Origin: Candidatus Obscuribacterales bacterium
Lineage (GTDB): Bacteria; Cyanobacteriota; Vampirovibrionia; Obscuribacterales; Obscuribacteraceae
Direction of reading: 5' to 3'
Length of the DNA: 44,745 nt
NCBI GenBank assembly: GCA_021732565.1
Contig: JAKFUT010000098.1
Location: 1 to 44,745, forward strand
Under the pieces are notes generated by a model. That model did not search any database, was not told the origin of the DNA, and was given only the letters and a program-made list of their open reading frames with translations. A program made the translations under genes and the position numbers. Below, piece by piece: positions 7,899 to 16,931 of this stretch; within the stretch, counting starts at the first letter, position 1; each line of letters opens with the position of its first letter.

Positions 7899-9191
7899 TT
7901 GAGCAATTTGTGGCCCCGCTCCCTTGGTTCTTGATTGACCAACCAGAGCTTTTGCACGCAATGCATATTCCCGTGCAAAGGCAAGGTGTTTCGCCGCCAG
8001 GTTCACTCGAAGTGAATCAGACGATGTAATTAACTCCCCGTCGCCGATCTGGTCCTTGTGAACAACCACATCGGTAAGCAGTTTGTGGGCTTCGGTGAAA
8101 TGACCGCTATTAATCAATCTCTCTGCAGCGTCGAGAGAATATTCTCGAGTTTGGACAACTTGATGATCTATTCTATTTAATTTGCTGGCAATGAATGAAA
8201 ACAAAATGCTGCTGATTGTGACCAGAGCAATGCCCGCAACGACCGAGATCCGTTTGTGGCGAAACTTAGTATGACCTCCTTTGCGGACTCGCTTCAGATC
8301 ATCAATGTCTCCTGCGGCCACCCTCAGCAGATCAGTTTGAAACTCCTTCATTGATTGATAGCGATCATCTGACTCCTTTTCGAGGGCGTTGAGAATTACA
8401 TCCTCTAATCCCGGTGGCAACGAAACCAATTGGGATAATGATACTGGAGCCTGGTTTACGTGAAGGTGTAGCAATCCTATGTTATTTTCCGCCTGAAACG
8501 GCTTGACACCACTGAGGCATTCATACAACACACATCCAAGTGCGTAGACATCTGTTGTTGCTCCAGCCTTGGTCCCTACGCATTGTTCGGGGCTCATGTA
8601 CTCTCCGGTACCAATCAGCGCACCGGTACTGGTTAGTTGTTGCCCGATTCTTTCGAATGACGTAAGCAACCGGGCCAGTCCGAAATCCACCAGCTTAACC
8701 CGCTCCCGTACCTGATCATTAGCAAGGATAATATTGCCAGGCTTGATGTCTCGATGAATAACGCTGTTTGAATGCGCGTGATCTAAAGCTTGGCAAATCT
8801 GGCAAGCGATCGGCAGTACTCTTTGCCAGTCTAACTTTTCTTCCTCATCGAGTAGTTGGCGCAAGCTTTTGCCGCCGACGAACTCCATGGCAATATACGG
8901 ATACTGTTTCTTCCACACCGCAAATCGGTATAAGACAATGATGTTACTGTGATGGAGAGAGGAAAGAATGTGTCCCTCTCGCTCAAAACGCATGAGATCT
9001 TCAGGGTCGGACGCGAACGAGTGGTGGAGAAGCTTTACGGCAACCAATCGGCCAAGATCACGCTCTAAAGTCTTGTAGACCGTGCCCATCCCTCCAGCCC
9101 CTATGAATTCGAGCACTTCATATCGGTCGTCGATAATCGTACCTGCAGCAAACGGCGCGTCGAGCATCATGGTCCCCGGTTGACGAATCAT
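7854..9191 (-). CDS. Membrane Ser/Thr protein kinase, PknB-like
   Basis: A 445-residue receptor-type kinase. The kinase domain spans ~residues 22-290: Gly loop IGAGGMGTVY (30-39), Lys53 in AVKLL, catalytic HRDIKPGN (146-153), DFG at 169-171, and the SPEQ segment at 200-203. A transmembrane helix lies at ~315-336. It is followed by a ~105-residue outer region of helical, TPR-like character (SLDAAERLINSGHFTEAHKLL). All catalytic residues are present, so it should be active. The outer part is much shorter than in the kinases at 18531 and 26020. The ATG at 9191 has only a weak binding site; ATGs eight and nine codons in are alternatives. Its 3' end overlaps the small gene at 7662. Substrates are unknown; an FHA protein is encoded at 23816-25159. 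Confidence 0.93.
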   Translation of the reverse strand: MIRQPGTMMLDAPFAAGTIIDDRYEVLEFIGAGGMGTVYKTLERDLGRLVAVKLLHHSFASDPEDLMRFEREGHILSSLHHSNIIVLYRFAVWKKQYPYIAMEFVGGKSLRQLLDEEEKLDWQRVLPIACQICQALDHAHSNSVIHRDIKPGNIILANDQVRERVKLVDFGLARLLTSFERIGQQLTSTGALIGTGEYMSPEQCVGTKAGATTDVYALGCVLYECLSGVKPFQAENNIGLLHLHVNQAPVSLSQLVSLPPGLEDVILNALEKESDDRYQSMKEFQTDLLRVAAGDIDDLKRVRKGGHTKFRHKRISVVAGIALVTISSILFSFIASKLNRIDHQVVQTREYSLDAAERLINSGHFTEAHKLLTDVVVHKDQIGDGELITSSDSLRVNLAAKHLAFAREYALRAKALVGQSRTKGAGPQIAQSLLEISWLVNRGIR

Positions 9192-9684
9192 TTATTCCCG
9201 GGTTTCCTGGAGGCGTAAACCCGATAGATGTGTAAAAACACTCGTGCAAGCCAGCATCCCGCGTATTAGCGGCAAAAACTTCCCTATTAGTGCCGGGAAC
9301 TAAACTGCAAAATGGGGCGAGCCTCGCCGCTCACCGTGTCCTTCTCGGGTGGGCTATACTAGTCAACAATGGCTTTGAATACTTCGCATTTCTAGCTACC
9401 AATGTTTGCGAGTCGCCATGTATTGGGATTGTGCAGAGAATACTTGAGTATTTTCGGTTGCTCGCTTACTCCCTTCACGTATCGATTTTCATAAACTGGA
9501 TTATCTGGCTCCTCGAATCGAATTGGATTGGGACGATCGTTTTATGATGGACTCAGCGATGACAGCGTCTGTAGTACTGTGACTTCTCCGAGTTGACTTC
9601 GAACTCGTCGTCGTTAGTTTTCTCAGATTTGCGCCAGATAGAAGCGGGTAAGTAGGAACTGTCTCAGTTTCAGGAACAATCTCC
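9192..9684. other. 493-bp divergent intergenic region
   Basis: It lies between the kinase start at 9191 and the gene at 9685. One 85-codon frame (9290-9547, plus) encodes a hydrophobic stretch but has no ribosome binding site. I see no gene I would defend and no clear promoter. Confidence 0.4.
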
Positions 9685-10689
9685 GTGAAGTGGCAGAATA
9701 AGCTTGGCGAGCAGATGCGTCGCGTGAGTCGCAACCTCTTATTTCAGGGGTTGGGATGGATTGCTTTTGGATTGCTAATCCTGATTTCGAATTCACGCTA
9801 CATTCAAAACGCATTTTGCGGGCCGTTAAAGATGAACACGAACCAACTCCTGGCGGTGTCAAATCCTGACTCCCTCAATCGCTACTACGTGAATATTGAT
9901 TGTAGTAACGTTTCCATGGCAAATAATCTGGCATCCCCGGCTATGTATGGAAACCTCTATGGGCTAACCATTGCAGATCATGTATTGTTTGCCGAAATTC
10001 GTGCGGATATTCCGTCGCAGCAGGTACTGTCGGCGAGGCATTTTGAAGGCGAATTGAGAAACCAAAAACCGCCAGTACAAACAGTGACGATGCCTGATGG
10101 AAAGAAGTTACCCGTTCTTCCTTTCACGTTGAGAGTAGCCGACTTCAGTTTTGGTGCCTGGCTTGTTTTGCTCTTTGGAATACCAGCGATTCTTGCCGGG
10201 CTTTCACTCTCGGTGAAAGCAAAGAAACGAATGGACAATCTTGATACCCATCCTACGGCAAAGCAGCTTGCAACCCTTGCAGAGGATCCCGCAGAGTTAG
10301 GAAGATCGATAAGTGCGGAAATGGACGACACCGCCGCGGCAGTATCAATCGGGCCGGCTGTAATAACAAGGAACTGGCTTGTCATTACATGGATGCTCGA
10401 TGTTCGTGTGATCAGGCTGGCAGACATAGCATGGATCTATGAACACAGAACCACTTACATTTCAGTTATGCCACCAGCATTTTTCAGGACCCACTGTATT
10501 GCTATCCGAACTTCCGACAAAAAAGGGCATGAGATACCGCTGTCGTCCAACAGAGCAGAAGCCATATTGTCTCAACTGACTCAACGGGCACCATGGGCAG
10601 TAGCCGGCTTCTCTGAACAGAGCAAGTCTCGCTGGACGCGCGAAACTGATGCCTTCATTGCCGAGGTACAGTCACGCAAGAGTAGCTAG
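9685..10689 (+). CDS. Uncharacterised membrane protein with two transmembrane helices
   Basis: A 334-residue protein starting at a GTG with AGGA about 9 nt upstream. Transmembrane helices lie at ~19-36 and ~156-176, so the ~120 residues between them should be outside and the last ~155 inside. The C-terminal part (~218-310: AVSIGPAVITRNWLVITW, then RVIRLADIAWIYEHR) has the strand pattern of PH-like membrane-associated domains. There are no enzyme motifs. It converges on bioA with only 15 bp between the stops. The family is not recognised with certainty. Confidence 0.75.
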   Translation: MKWQNKLGEQMRRVSRNLLFQGLGWIAFGLLILISNSRYIQNAFCGPLKMNTNQLLAVSNPDSLNRYYVNIDCSNVSMANNLASPAMYGNLYGLTIADHVLFAEIRADIPSQQVLSARHFEGELRNQKPPVQTVTMPDGKKLPVLPFTLRVADFSFGAWLVLLFGIPAILAGLSLSVKAKKRMDNLDTHPTAKQLATLAEDPAELGRSISAEMDDTAAAVSIGPAVITRNWLVITWMLDVRVIRLADIAWIYEHRTTYISVMPPAFFRTHCIAIRTSDKKGHEIPLSSNRAEAILSQLTQRAPWAVAGFSEQSKSRWTRETDAFIAEVQSRKSS

Positions 10690-10704
10690 CGGGTCTGTAA
10701 GAAT

Positions 10705-12438
10705 TCAGTCAACCTGCGATAACACTGTGGCGATACCCCGATAGGCCGCATCGAGTTCTTCATCTGTGACGCAATAGGGTGGCAGCAAATAAACAGTATT
10801 ACCGAGCGGTCGAATGAGCAGCCCTTGCGATAAGAAAGCCTCACGTAATCGCGGTCCTATCTCGTCGTAGTAACCGCCTTTAGCTGTTTGTATCTCTGCG
10901 GCAAAAATGGTTCCGCAATAACGGTGCCTCATAAGCGATCCCGTATTCGCAAGAAATTTCTCGCTCAACTGGCGGTGTTTCTGCTCCATGCTACAGAATG
11001 CGTTTCGATTCTCTTTTAGCAACCGCAGAGAAGTCCGAGCCGCAGCTAGAGCAAGAGGATTTGCCGTGTACGAATGGCCATGCACCAGCATCTTTCCCCA
11101 ATCATCCGAGAGAAACGCCCGGTACAACCGCGAACTACATACAGTGGCAGAAAGAGGCAAGAAGCCACCCGTGATGCCCTTTGAGAGACACAGAATGTCT
11201 GGTCGCACTCGGCTCTTAGTGGAAGCAAACCAGTCCCCTGTTCGACCAAACCCCGTCATAACTTCGTCGAAGATAAGGAGCACGTCAAATTCGCGTGCTA
11301 GCGCTCGCACCGATGCTAAAAAATTCGGACGACACATTCTCATTCCAGCCGCGCCTTGAACCAAGGGCTCAATCACCACGGCCGCAAGGCATTCCCCGTC
11401 GTTCTCAAGTATAGAGCGCAGAGCAGACAGCGCCTGTGCTTCCGTTTCTTCTACATTGGCATCGTGCTCGAAGGTAGACGGGAACGGCACTATACGAACC
11501 GGGAAAAGCAGAGGCTTGAAGTTCCCCCAAAAGGGCGAACCGCCTCCCACGGACATGGCTCCGATGGTATCCCCATGGTAGCCGCCCTCAAAGCAAACGA
11601 AGCCCGTCTTTTTTTCATGACCGATGTTTTGCCAATACTGGAAAGCCATCTTCAGCGCAACCTCCACCGCGGTAGAGCCATTGTCTGAGTAAAAGACATG
11701 CGCCAGGTCATCGAGATCGCAGTCGGGGCCAGTGAGCGCAGTAGCGTTCTCGGCAACAGGTCCGGTTTCGGGAACCGCAAAACCATCTCCCGGACCAGAA
11801 GCTGCTCCCGCCGTAGCGTGAAACCGCTCCATCACAAATTCAATGCCCGAAGCACCTTGAGAAATTTGCGTGGTATCGCAAGCATGGCGCCCGAAAGGTC
11901 GTGGGGGTTCCACGCCCTCGTTAGGCACTAAATTCTCGCCCTTGCTGTAGAAGGATAGCTCGCTTCTCCGCTGTTCAGCAACTCCACGTGATACCAGATC
12001 CGATACTGCATAATCCGAGGCGCCCCCGGTCGACGCCCGACTAGACATCCAATTCCCCGAGAGCTCACAGTCACGCACCAGATTCGATACTGCGTGCCGG
12101 GAATCTGTTAGCTCATTGGTCACCGCGCGGGTCAAGCTGGCAGACGGAGCATTAATGAGCTCCAGCAGTTCCCTTGCAAATTCTTCGGCGGGTTCATGGG
12201 TGAATCCGGCGAATATCACTTGTTCAAGATTAAGCGCCTGTTGATAAATTGCTTCAGCAATTTCCGGATGAGCATGACCGTGAAGGTTCACCCACCAGCT
12301 GGAAATCATATCCAGAACCTTACGACCATCTTCCAGCTCAAGGCTCACACCGTGGCCGCGCTTCACCATGAGCGGTGGCGGAGCCGTCTTTGCCTGAGTA
12401 AAAGGATGCCAGACTCTGTGATGATCACGATTGGACAT
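10705..12438 (-). CDS. bioA: BioA: DAPA aminotransferase with a ~140-residue insertion
   Basis: Adenosylmethionine-8-amino-7-oxononanoate aminotransferase, a PLP enzyme converting KAPA to DAPA in biotin synthesis. Family signatures: WHPFTQ near the start, ISSWWVNLHGHAHP (45-58), VFYSDNGSTAVEVALKMAF (248-266), FDEVMTGFGRTG, and the PLP lysine in LSKGITGG. The protein is 577 residues where the family is about 430. The excess lies between LLELINAP (91-98) and the DLDDLAHVFYSDNGS block (from 241), roughly nucleotides 11719-12144. The insert is polar with low-complexity patches and two similar sub-repeats (AVSNLVRDCELS, AVSDLVSRGVAE). It falls between conserved blocks and keeps the frame. Last gene of the bio operon, 171 bp after bioD. 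Activity with the insert is plausible but unproven. Confidence 0.93.
   Translation of the reverse strand: MSNRDHHRVWHPFTQAKTAPPPLMVKRGHGVSLELEDGRKVLDMISSWWVNLHGHAHPEIAEAIYQQALNLEQVIFAGFTHEPAEEFARELLELINAPSASLTRAVTNELTDSRHAVSNLVRDCELSGNWMSSRASTGGASDYAVSDLVSRGVAEQRRSELSFYSKGENLVPNEGVEPPRPFGRHACDTTQISQGASGIEFVMERFHATAGAASGPGDGFAVPETGPVAENATALTGPDCDLDDLAHVFYSDNGSTAVEVALKMAFQYWQNIGHEKKTGFVCFEGGYHGDTIGAMSVGGGSPFWGNFKPLLFPVRIVPFPSTFEHDANVEETEAQALSALRSILENDGECLAAVVIEPLVQGAAGMRMCRPNFLASVRALAREFDVLLIFDEVMTGFGRTGDWFASTKSRVRPDILCLSKGITGGFLPLSATVCSSRLYRAFLSDDWGKMLVHGHSYTANPLALAAARTSLRLLKENRNAFCSMEQKHRQLSEKFLANTGSLMRHRYCGTIFAAEIQTAKGGYYDEIGPRLREAFLSQGLLIRPLGNTVYLLPPYCVTDEELDAAYRGIATVLSQVD
11719..12144 (-). 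repeat. In-frame inserted element within bioA
   Basis: The boundaries are estimated by comparing the translation with the usual BioA block order. Internal near-repeats lie at 11993-12016 and 12078-12101 (ACCAGATCCGATACTGC against ACCAGATTCGATACTGC on plus). One part encodes GVEPPRPFG, a string often seen when repeat or RNA-like DNA is translated. The properties resemble selfish palindromic elements that insert in frame in Rickettsia genes; that comparison is inference. Confidence 0.55.
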
Positions 12439-12609
12439 TTTTGCTCCTTGGCAAACTCGTTAGCAGTCTTGCAGACGCGCTCAACGAAGCTCATTTTTTA
12501 CAATCACCCCATGTGCGACGCTCAGTTCGCCCGTAACTGTCAGGGCGGACAACCAGAGCGAGTGCTGCAGCAACTGCATGGATATCCCAAAACCATGTAG
12601 CTCCAAAAG

Positions 12610-13338
12610 CTATCTGGCGCCAGGAATTCTGATTGCCGCCGCGCTGATCTCAGAAAAGGGGTTACCGTCTTCAAGATTCGGTGATGGCAAAGCAAACGAA
12701 TCGTCTATGTATACTCGGCTAAAATGATCCGTGAACGCTTTTTCCAGGGTCGCGCGATTCAATCCGTTGAGCGGCGGAACTTCTGCCAGAACCGGCACTT
12801 TGGCATATTGCTCGATGGCAAATTTGTTCTCCGGATTCGCGATGCCATTCATTACGACACCGAGTACCGGAATCTTCCGAGCGCGCAAGGCCTCCACCGA
12901 AAGCATCGTATGGTTAATGGTACCAAGAGTGCTTCGCGCCACCAATAGTACAGGCAATCCGAGTTTGCTTATCATGTCGATCATGAAATGTCGTTCGTTG
13001 ATTGGCACCAACAGTCCACCGGCGCCTTCAACAATCAGCCGCTCTACCCCCATAGGCAATTCAATTTCATCGAGTTCAATTCTCTTGCCCTCAAGCCTGG
13101 CCGAAAGATGCGGCGACAACGGACGCCCTAGCCGAAAGGCCTCCGGCAATACGCGCCAATCAGGCAATTCACATGTCTTGCGCACAAATTCGCTGTCTGA
13201 CCATGGGTCGAGACCAGACTGCACCGGCTTCCAGTAGGTGGCACCCGTGCCCAATGCAATGATTGCCGATACCACCGTCTTACCAACCAGAGTGTCGGTT
13301 CCACTGATAAAAAACCGACCGGGTAATGCGTATTTCAT
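12610..13338 (-). CDS. bioD: BioD: dethiobiotin synthetase
   Basis: ATP-dependent carboxylation of DAPA to dethiobiotin. The P-loop is GTDTLVGKT near the N-terminus, followed by YWKPVQSGL and the VEGAGGLLVPI motif typical of the family. I chose the ATG at 13338, which overlaps the bioC stop as ATGA; an in-frame ATG at 13350 is an alternative. The length of 242 residues is close to the family norm of about 225-240. It lies in the bioF-bioH/G-bioC-bioD-bioA run, so it is co-transcribed by inference. Confidence 0.94.
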   Translation of the reverse strand: MKYALPGRFFISGTDTLVGKTVVSAIIALGTGATYWKPVQSGLDPWSDSEFVRKTCELPDWRVLPEAFRLGRPLSPHLSARLEGKRIELDEIELPMGVERLIVEGAGGLLVPINERHFMIDMISKLGLPVLLVARSTLGTINHTMLSVEALRARKIPVLGVVMNGIANPENKFAIEQYAKVPVLAEVPPLNGLNRATLEKAFTDHFSRVYIDDSFALPSPNLEDGNPFSEISAAAIRIPGAR

Positions 13339-14231
13339 TTGGTCATGCACCCATAGAGAATGTGATACGAGATTTCGATCGCGTTAGCCATAGATCCGAT
13401 TTCGGAGCCGTCGCCAATCGCGGGGACCACTGCACATGTCACGTCCGGCCTTCCTGCACGTAACAAACGTCTGAGCTCACTCACCGTTAGTCCATTTTCT
13501 GTACGGCGAGTACTGGTTCCCGACTCCTTCAATGCCTTGAGCATTGAATGAACATCAGGATAGTGATGATCCACTAGATATTCGCGCAAGGTAACGGTCA
13601 GTGAGGCATCATTCGCCCAGCTGGTCAGCTCGGCACCGGAAGGCAACGGGTTGCCGGTAAACGGCACGCAGCTCTCCTGGCATAGCGCCTTCCACTGGGC
13701 GAAGGTTTCTTCGCCGGGCACTGCGAAGAAAATGCACCCGCCATCAGCGAGCGCCTCTCTCATATTTGCAATTCCGGTGGCCGGCCGGCCAAACCACTGG
13801 AGAGCGAAGTTCGAAAATATCGCAGCGTACGGCGTATCGGCCTGTAAGTCTTCGCCATCGAGCACGGCGAAAGTAACACGCGCAGGGTCAAAGCCAGGGC
13901 ACCTGGATAGTCGCGCTTTGCACAGCTCAAGCATGTCTTGAGAGATATCGGAAATCACTATCTCTCGCCCGGGGAAATGCGACAGAAGGTGCGCGCTTAG
14001 GAACCCCGTGCCACAACCAATTTCGAGAATCGGACCTTTTGCCGGCACCAGAGCAGCAAGTTCGCCTGACTGTGATTCCGCGATAAACTCCGACAGAAGC
14101 AATGCTGCCAGCGACTGCACCTGCGCATGAGCCTCATAGGCTGCGGCTCTGGTGGAGAACGATTTCACAACCCGTTTCTTGAACTCTTCTATTGATATTG
14201 TATTTATAGTATTCATAGCTATTTCACTCAT
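13335..14231 (-). CDS. bioC: BioC: malonyl-ACP O-methyltransferase
   Basis: SAM-dependent methyltransferase that starts pimelate assembly by methylating malonyl-ACP. The SAM-binding motif I is ILEIGCGTGFLS (about residues 68-79); the N-terminus has the KKRVVKSFSTRAAAYEAHA helix usual for BioC, and FSNFALQWFGRP matches the post-II region. It has 298 residues, slightly longer than the ~250-residue norm because of an extended loop before motif I. Its ATG overlaps the upstream esterase stop by 4 bp. The position in the bio operon supports the call. Confidence 0.92.
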   Translation of the reverse strand: MSEIAMNTINTISIEEFKKRVVKSFSTRAAAYEAHAQVQSLAALLLSEFIAESQSGELAALVPAKGPILEIGCGTGFLSAHLLSHFPGREIVISDISQDMLELCKARLSRCPGFDPARVTFAVLDGEDLQADTPYAAIFSNFALQWFGRPATGIANMREALADGGCIFFAVPGEETFAQWKALCQESCVPFTGNPLPSGAELTSWANDASLTVTLREYLVDHHYPDVHSMLKALKESGTSTRRTENGLTVSELRRLLRAGRPDVTCAVVPAIGDGSEIGSMANAIEISYHILYGCMTK

Positions 14232-14956
14232 AAGCTACCGACCGGTAAAATTGATCTGAGGGCATTTCTTATCGAAAGCCAACAAGGAGCTACGTGGGTA
14301 AAGGGCAAAGCGTGGCCTGCCCCCTCGAACATGATGAGAAAACTGCGAGGCAACAATTTTTGTAGCGCCACTGCATGGCCGGACGGCACAACCTTGTCGC
14401 TTTCACCATGGAGAATTAGTATCTGTCTTGCCGTATAGGGGGCGTCCACCTCAAGGCGACAATAATCGATACGTTCCAAATCCGACCGCAGGGCGTGGAG
14501 ATTCAGTTTGTCCACATCAGAGGATGAACGCCTCAACAAGACCTGCCGTGTAAGTAAGGGGTGATAACAATTGCTAAAGAAATCATCAAGAACATCCAGG
14601 GGGCTCAAATCAAGCTTTTCCAGCATTAAGTGCAGCGTGCGACGAGAGCGACGCCTGGCCAGATTATCGTCGCCATGAAAAGTAACAAAGGAACTTATGA
14701 TTACCAATAAATCAGCACGACAGAGAATCTCCGGAGACAAAAAATGTAGCCCGGTTGAATGAGCAATTACAGCTTTGCGTCCGGACTGATTGGAAAACTC
14801 CGGCTGAAATTTTTCATTCCCGAAATAGCCTCGCTCCGCTCGATGAGTGACCAACTCATACTCAGGATTTTGCAAAAGGTGAGATCTCCACCCGTCCCAT
14901 GCACCGGCGTCAAATCCCCAACCATGCTGTAGAATTAGCTCAATTTTTTCTTTCAT
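14228..14956 (-). CDS. Alpha/beta hydrolase, BioH/BioG-type pimeloyl-ACP methyl ester esterase
   Basis: A 242-residue alpha/beta hydrolase. The oxyanion region is LILQHGWGFDAGAW near the N-terminus. The nucleophile elbow is IAHSTGLH (A-H-S-x-G rather than the usual G-H-S-x-G), the acid is likely the Asp in LHGESDKVVP, and the His is in GAGHALPF. Set between bioF and bioC, it fits the step that releases pimeloyl-ACP from its methyl ester, filled in different bacteria by BioH, BioG, BioK or BioV. I cannot tell which subfamily it belongs to, so no symbol is given. It overlaps bioF by 17 bp and bioC by 4 bp. Confidence 0.82.
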   Translation of the reverse strand: MKEKIELILQHGWGFDAGAWDGWRSHLLQNPEYELVTHRAERGYFGNEKFQPEFSNQSGRKAVIAHSTGLHFLSPEILCRADLLVIISSFVTFHGDDNLARRRSRRTLHLMLEKLDLSPLDVLDDFFSNCYHPLLTRQVLLRRSSSDVDKLNLHALRSDLERIDYCRLEVDAPYTARQILILHGESDKVVPSGHAVALQKLLPRSFLIMFEGAGHALPFTHVAPCWLSIRNALRSILPVGSL

Positions 14957-16106
14957 GCCAGCCCTTCAATGATTTAATCAAATGATCTAACTGAGCCTCC
15001 GTGTGCTCACCGGTTAAAGAAATACGGACCCTGGCCGAATTTTTCGCAACGGTTGGCGTGCGAATGGCCGGGGCATAAATACCGCTTAACTCCAAATGGG
15101 CTGACAGCGACAATGCCGCAGAATCGGCGCCGACAATAATGGGAATTATGTGCGTACTTGAGTTGCCGGTATCAAACCCGGCAAGCTGCAAGCGGGCTCG
15201 AACACTAGCGGCCTTATCGCCAAGCAGTTGGCGTTCTTTAGACATGGCGGGCACAAGATCCAGTGCCGCGTCAATGGAACCGAGCACCGCCGGTGGTAGC
15301 GCCGTCGAATAAATAAACCCGGCAGCAAAGTTGATCAAATAATCTCTGACCTCGTAAGAGCAAGCAATGTAAGCTCCAAAGGAGCCAAGCCCTTTTCCAA
15401 AAGTTCCCATTGAAATAGCATTAGGCTCGCCCGGCGAGACCCCCATTCCGTGCTCGCCTAAAACACCAGTGGCATGCGCTTCATCAAAGAAAAGACTCGC
15501 CTTGAATTCCGCAGCCACCTGTCTCAGCTGCTCCACCGGCGCTCTATCGCCATCCATTCCAAACACAGACTCAGTAACAATCCACAAACTATCGTACGAT
15601 TCGTTGCATCGAACGGTTAGCTTTTCGCGTAAGTCGGCTACATCGTTGTGCTTGTAGCGAAACCATCTCGCCTTGCCGGCCGACGCGCCGTGGAGCAAGC
15701 TATTGTGGCAGAGTCGATCACAGGCCAGCAGCGCATTGTTGCCCGATAGTGCCGGCAACACCGTACTATTGGTCTGATAGCCGGTGGGAAATATTAGCGC
15801 AGCCTCGGTTCCTTTTAGCTGTGCCAGCTTTCGTTCAATTCCATCGTAAGCATCTAAATTACCGCTCATCAGCCGCGATCCAGTGGACCCGGCGCCATAT
15901 CGTTCAATAAATTCGATAGCACGTTGCTTGAGCAGAGGATGCCTCGACAAGCCCAGATAATCGTTTGACGCAAAATTAATTAGATCTTTCCCGTCAAGTG
16001 AAACCTCGCCAGGGTTGGCTGGAGAAGCACCGCGAAGCTGACGAAAACGGTGATCGCGCTTTCTGTCATCGAGCTCTCGGGTAAATCGGGTGGCGATCTC
16101 CAGCAT
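14940..16106 (-). CDS. bioF: BioF: 8-amino-7-oxononanoate synthase
   Basis: PLP-dependent condensation of pimeloyl-ACP (or -CoA) with alanine to give KAPA. Signatures: INFASNDYLGLSRHP (~43-57), GAGSTGSRLMSGN (~71-83), the cofactor His/Asp segment FFDEAHATGVLGEHG, and the Schiff-base lysine in GTFGKGLGSFG. The length of 388 residues is normal. GAGGG lies shortly before the ATG. It is the first gene of the minus-strand biotin run. The 179 bp upstream contain a 9-bp hairpin at 16138-16164 but no recognisable BirA operator. Confidence 0.96.
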   Translation of the reverse strand: MLEIATRFTRELDDRKRDHRFRQLRGASPANPGEVSLDGKDLINFASNDYLGLSRHPLLKQRAIEFIERYGAGSTGSRLMSGNLDAYDGIERKLAQLKGTEAALIFPTGYQTNSTVLPALSGNNALLACDRLCHNSLLHGASAGKARWFRYKHNDVADLREKLTVRCNESYDSLWIVTESVFGMDGDRAPVEQLRQVAAEFKASLFFDEAHATGVLGEHGMGVSPGEPNAISMGTFGKGLGSFGAYIACSYEVRDYLINFAAGFIYSTALPPAVLGSIDAALDLVPAMSKERQLLGDKAASVRARLQLAGFDTGNSSTHIIPIIVGADSAALSLSAHLELSGIYAPAIRTPTVAKNSARVRISLTGEHTEAQLDHLIKSLKGWHERKN

Positions 16107-16137
16107 TCGACCCTCAGTGGTGGCATCATTAATGTCA

Positions 16138-16164
16138 CCTTTGCTCCAACAGTTCGAGCAAAGG
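16138..16164 (-). promoter_or_regulatory. Hairpin in the bioF leader
   Basis: CCTTTGCTC (16138-16146) pairs with GAGCAAAGG (16156-16164), about 30 bp before the bioF ATG on the minus strand. It could affect translation or be a weak terminator of the lipoprotein transcript; there is no T-run. Confidence 0.35.
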
Positions 16165-16285
16165 TTCCGCTTTAGAAGCTGTAATCGTATTCTCTTGACG
16201 TCCTCAAACCATTGAGCTGAACTAATTTGTTTAACGAAAGCAGCAGCGCGCCGATCTCACAAGCCGCAAAACGGTAGGCAGATTG

Positions 16286-16927
16286 TCATTCATCGAGATT
16301 TTTTCCGAGCGTATAGCCCTCGGGCGCCTCAAAGTGACTATCTGGCGAGGGGCCGGAAGTGTACTCCAGCAACTCCCTCTTAGTGCCTTTGGTCGGAGCA
16401 CTGGCGGGATACACATGCTGGCGCACCATGCATCCGGTGTCCTCACCGAACCACAAATCGGTGACCAGCACCGACGATTCGTATTTTTGAATCTGCCGCC
16501 ATAGCTGGCAAGGATGGGTGCCAATTTTCTCAGCCTTCTGGAATGCGAAGAATGGCATTTTGGGAGCGTCGATCTCGAAATCGGGATTCTTCGTATCGAA
16601 CCAGCGATGGTCGTACTTCGGTTCATTGGGGTGAACCAGGAAAATCTCAGCTTTGGGCGTATTGTAAATGAACAAACTGGTCATCTTATATACACCATCT
16701 CGTTCAACGCCAATTTCGGTGCGACGGCGTCGTTCTGTTCCTCGTTCGACTGTCATTTTTTCGACTTTCGCTTCCTTCTGTCCGTCGTCAGTGGTCACTT
16801 CATAGACCGCCGTGCCGACTTTAGGTTCAAGTTTCTTCGGAGTCGGTGCGCAACCACAAACAATTAATGACACCGCCAAGACTGCCAGACCTTGGATTTT
16901 TGTAGAACTGAAAATCGAAATACGCAT
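16286..16927 (-). CDS. Lipoprotein of unknown function, LolA/DUF4412-like fold guess
   Basis: A 213-residue lipoprotein. A hydrophobic signal segment ends in LIVCGC, a lipobox with the acylated Cys at about residue 26. The mature part is beta-rich: KMTSLFIYNTPKAEIFLVHP, then GTHPCQLWR and VTDLWFGEDTGCMVRQ. The pattern of alternating strands followed by VTDLWF resembles LolA-like or DUF4412 proteins; this is a weak resemblance. Its ribosome binding site (GGGGA) lies over the stop region of the upstream GntR gene and the start follows after 4 bp, so the two are one transcript and the regulator may respond to envelope state. Confidence 0.8.
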   Translation of the reverse strand: MRISIFSSTKIQGLAVLAVSLIVCGCAPTPKKLEPKVGTAVYEVTTDDGQKEAKVEKMTVERGTERRRRTEIGVERDGVYKMTSLFIYNTPKAEIFLVHPNEPKYDHRWFDTKNPDFEIDAPKMPFFAFQKAEKIGTHPCQLWRQIQKYESSVLVTDLWFGEDTGCMVRQHVYPASAPTKGTKRELLEYTSGPSPDSHFEAPEGYTLGKNLDE

Positions 16928-16931
16928 ACCG

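Noticed and set aside
9290-9547. 85-codon hydrophobic frame
   Set aside because: GTG start without ribosome binding site and no domain; hydrophobicity can come from T-rich sequence.
11885-11935. tRNA-like stretch (GVEPPRPFG translation, GTGGGGGTTCC)
   Set aside because: The T-loop consensus TTCRANNC is not met and no cloverleaf can be drawn; it is part of the bioA insert.
16107-16285. BirA operator upstream of bioF
   Set aside because: Only a weak half-site (TTTGTTTAAC on plus) was seen, without the inverted partner at the expected spacing.
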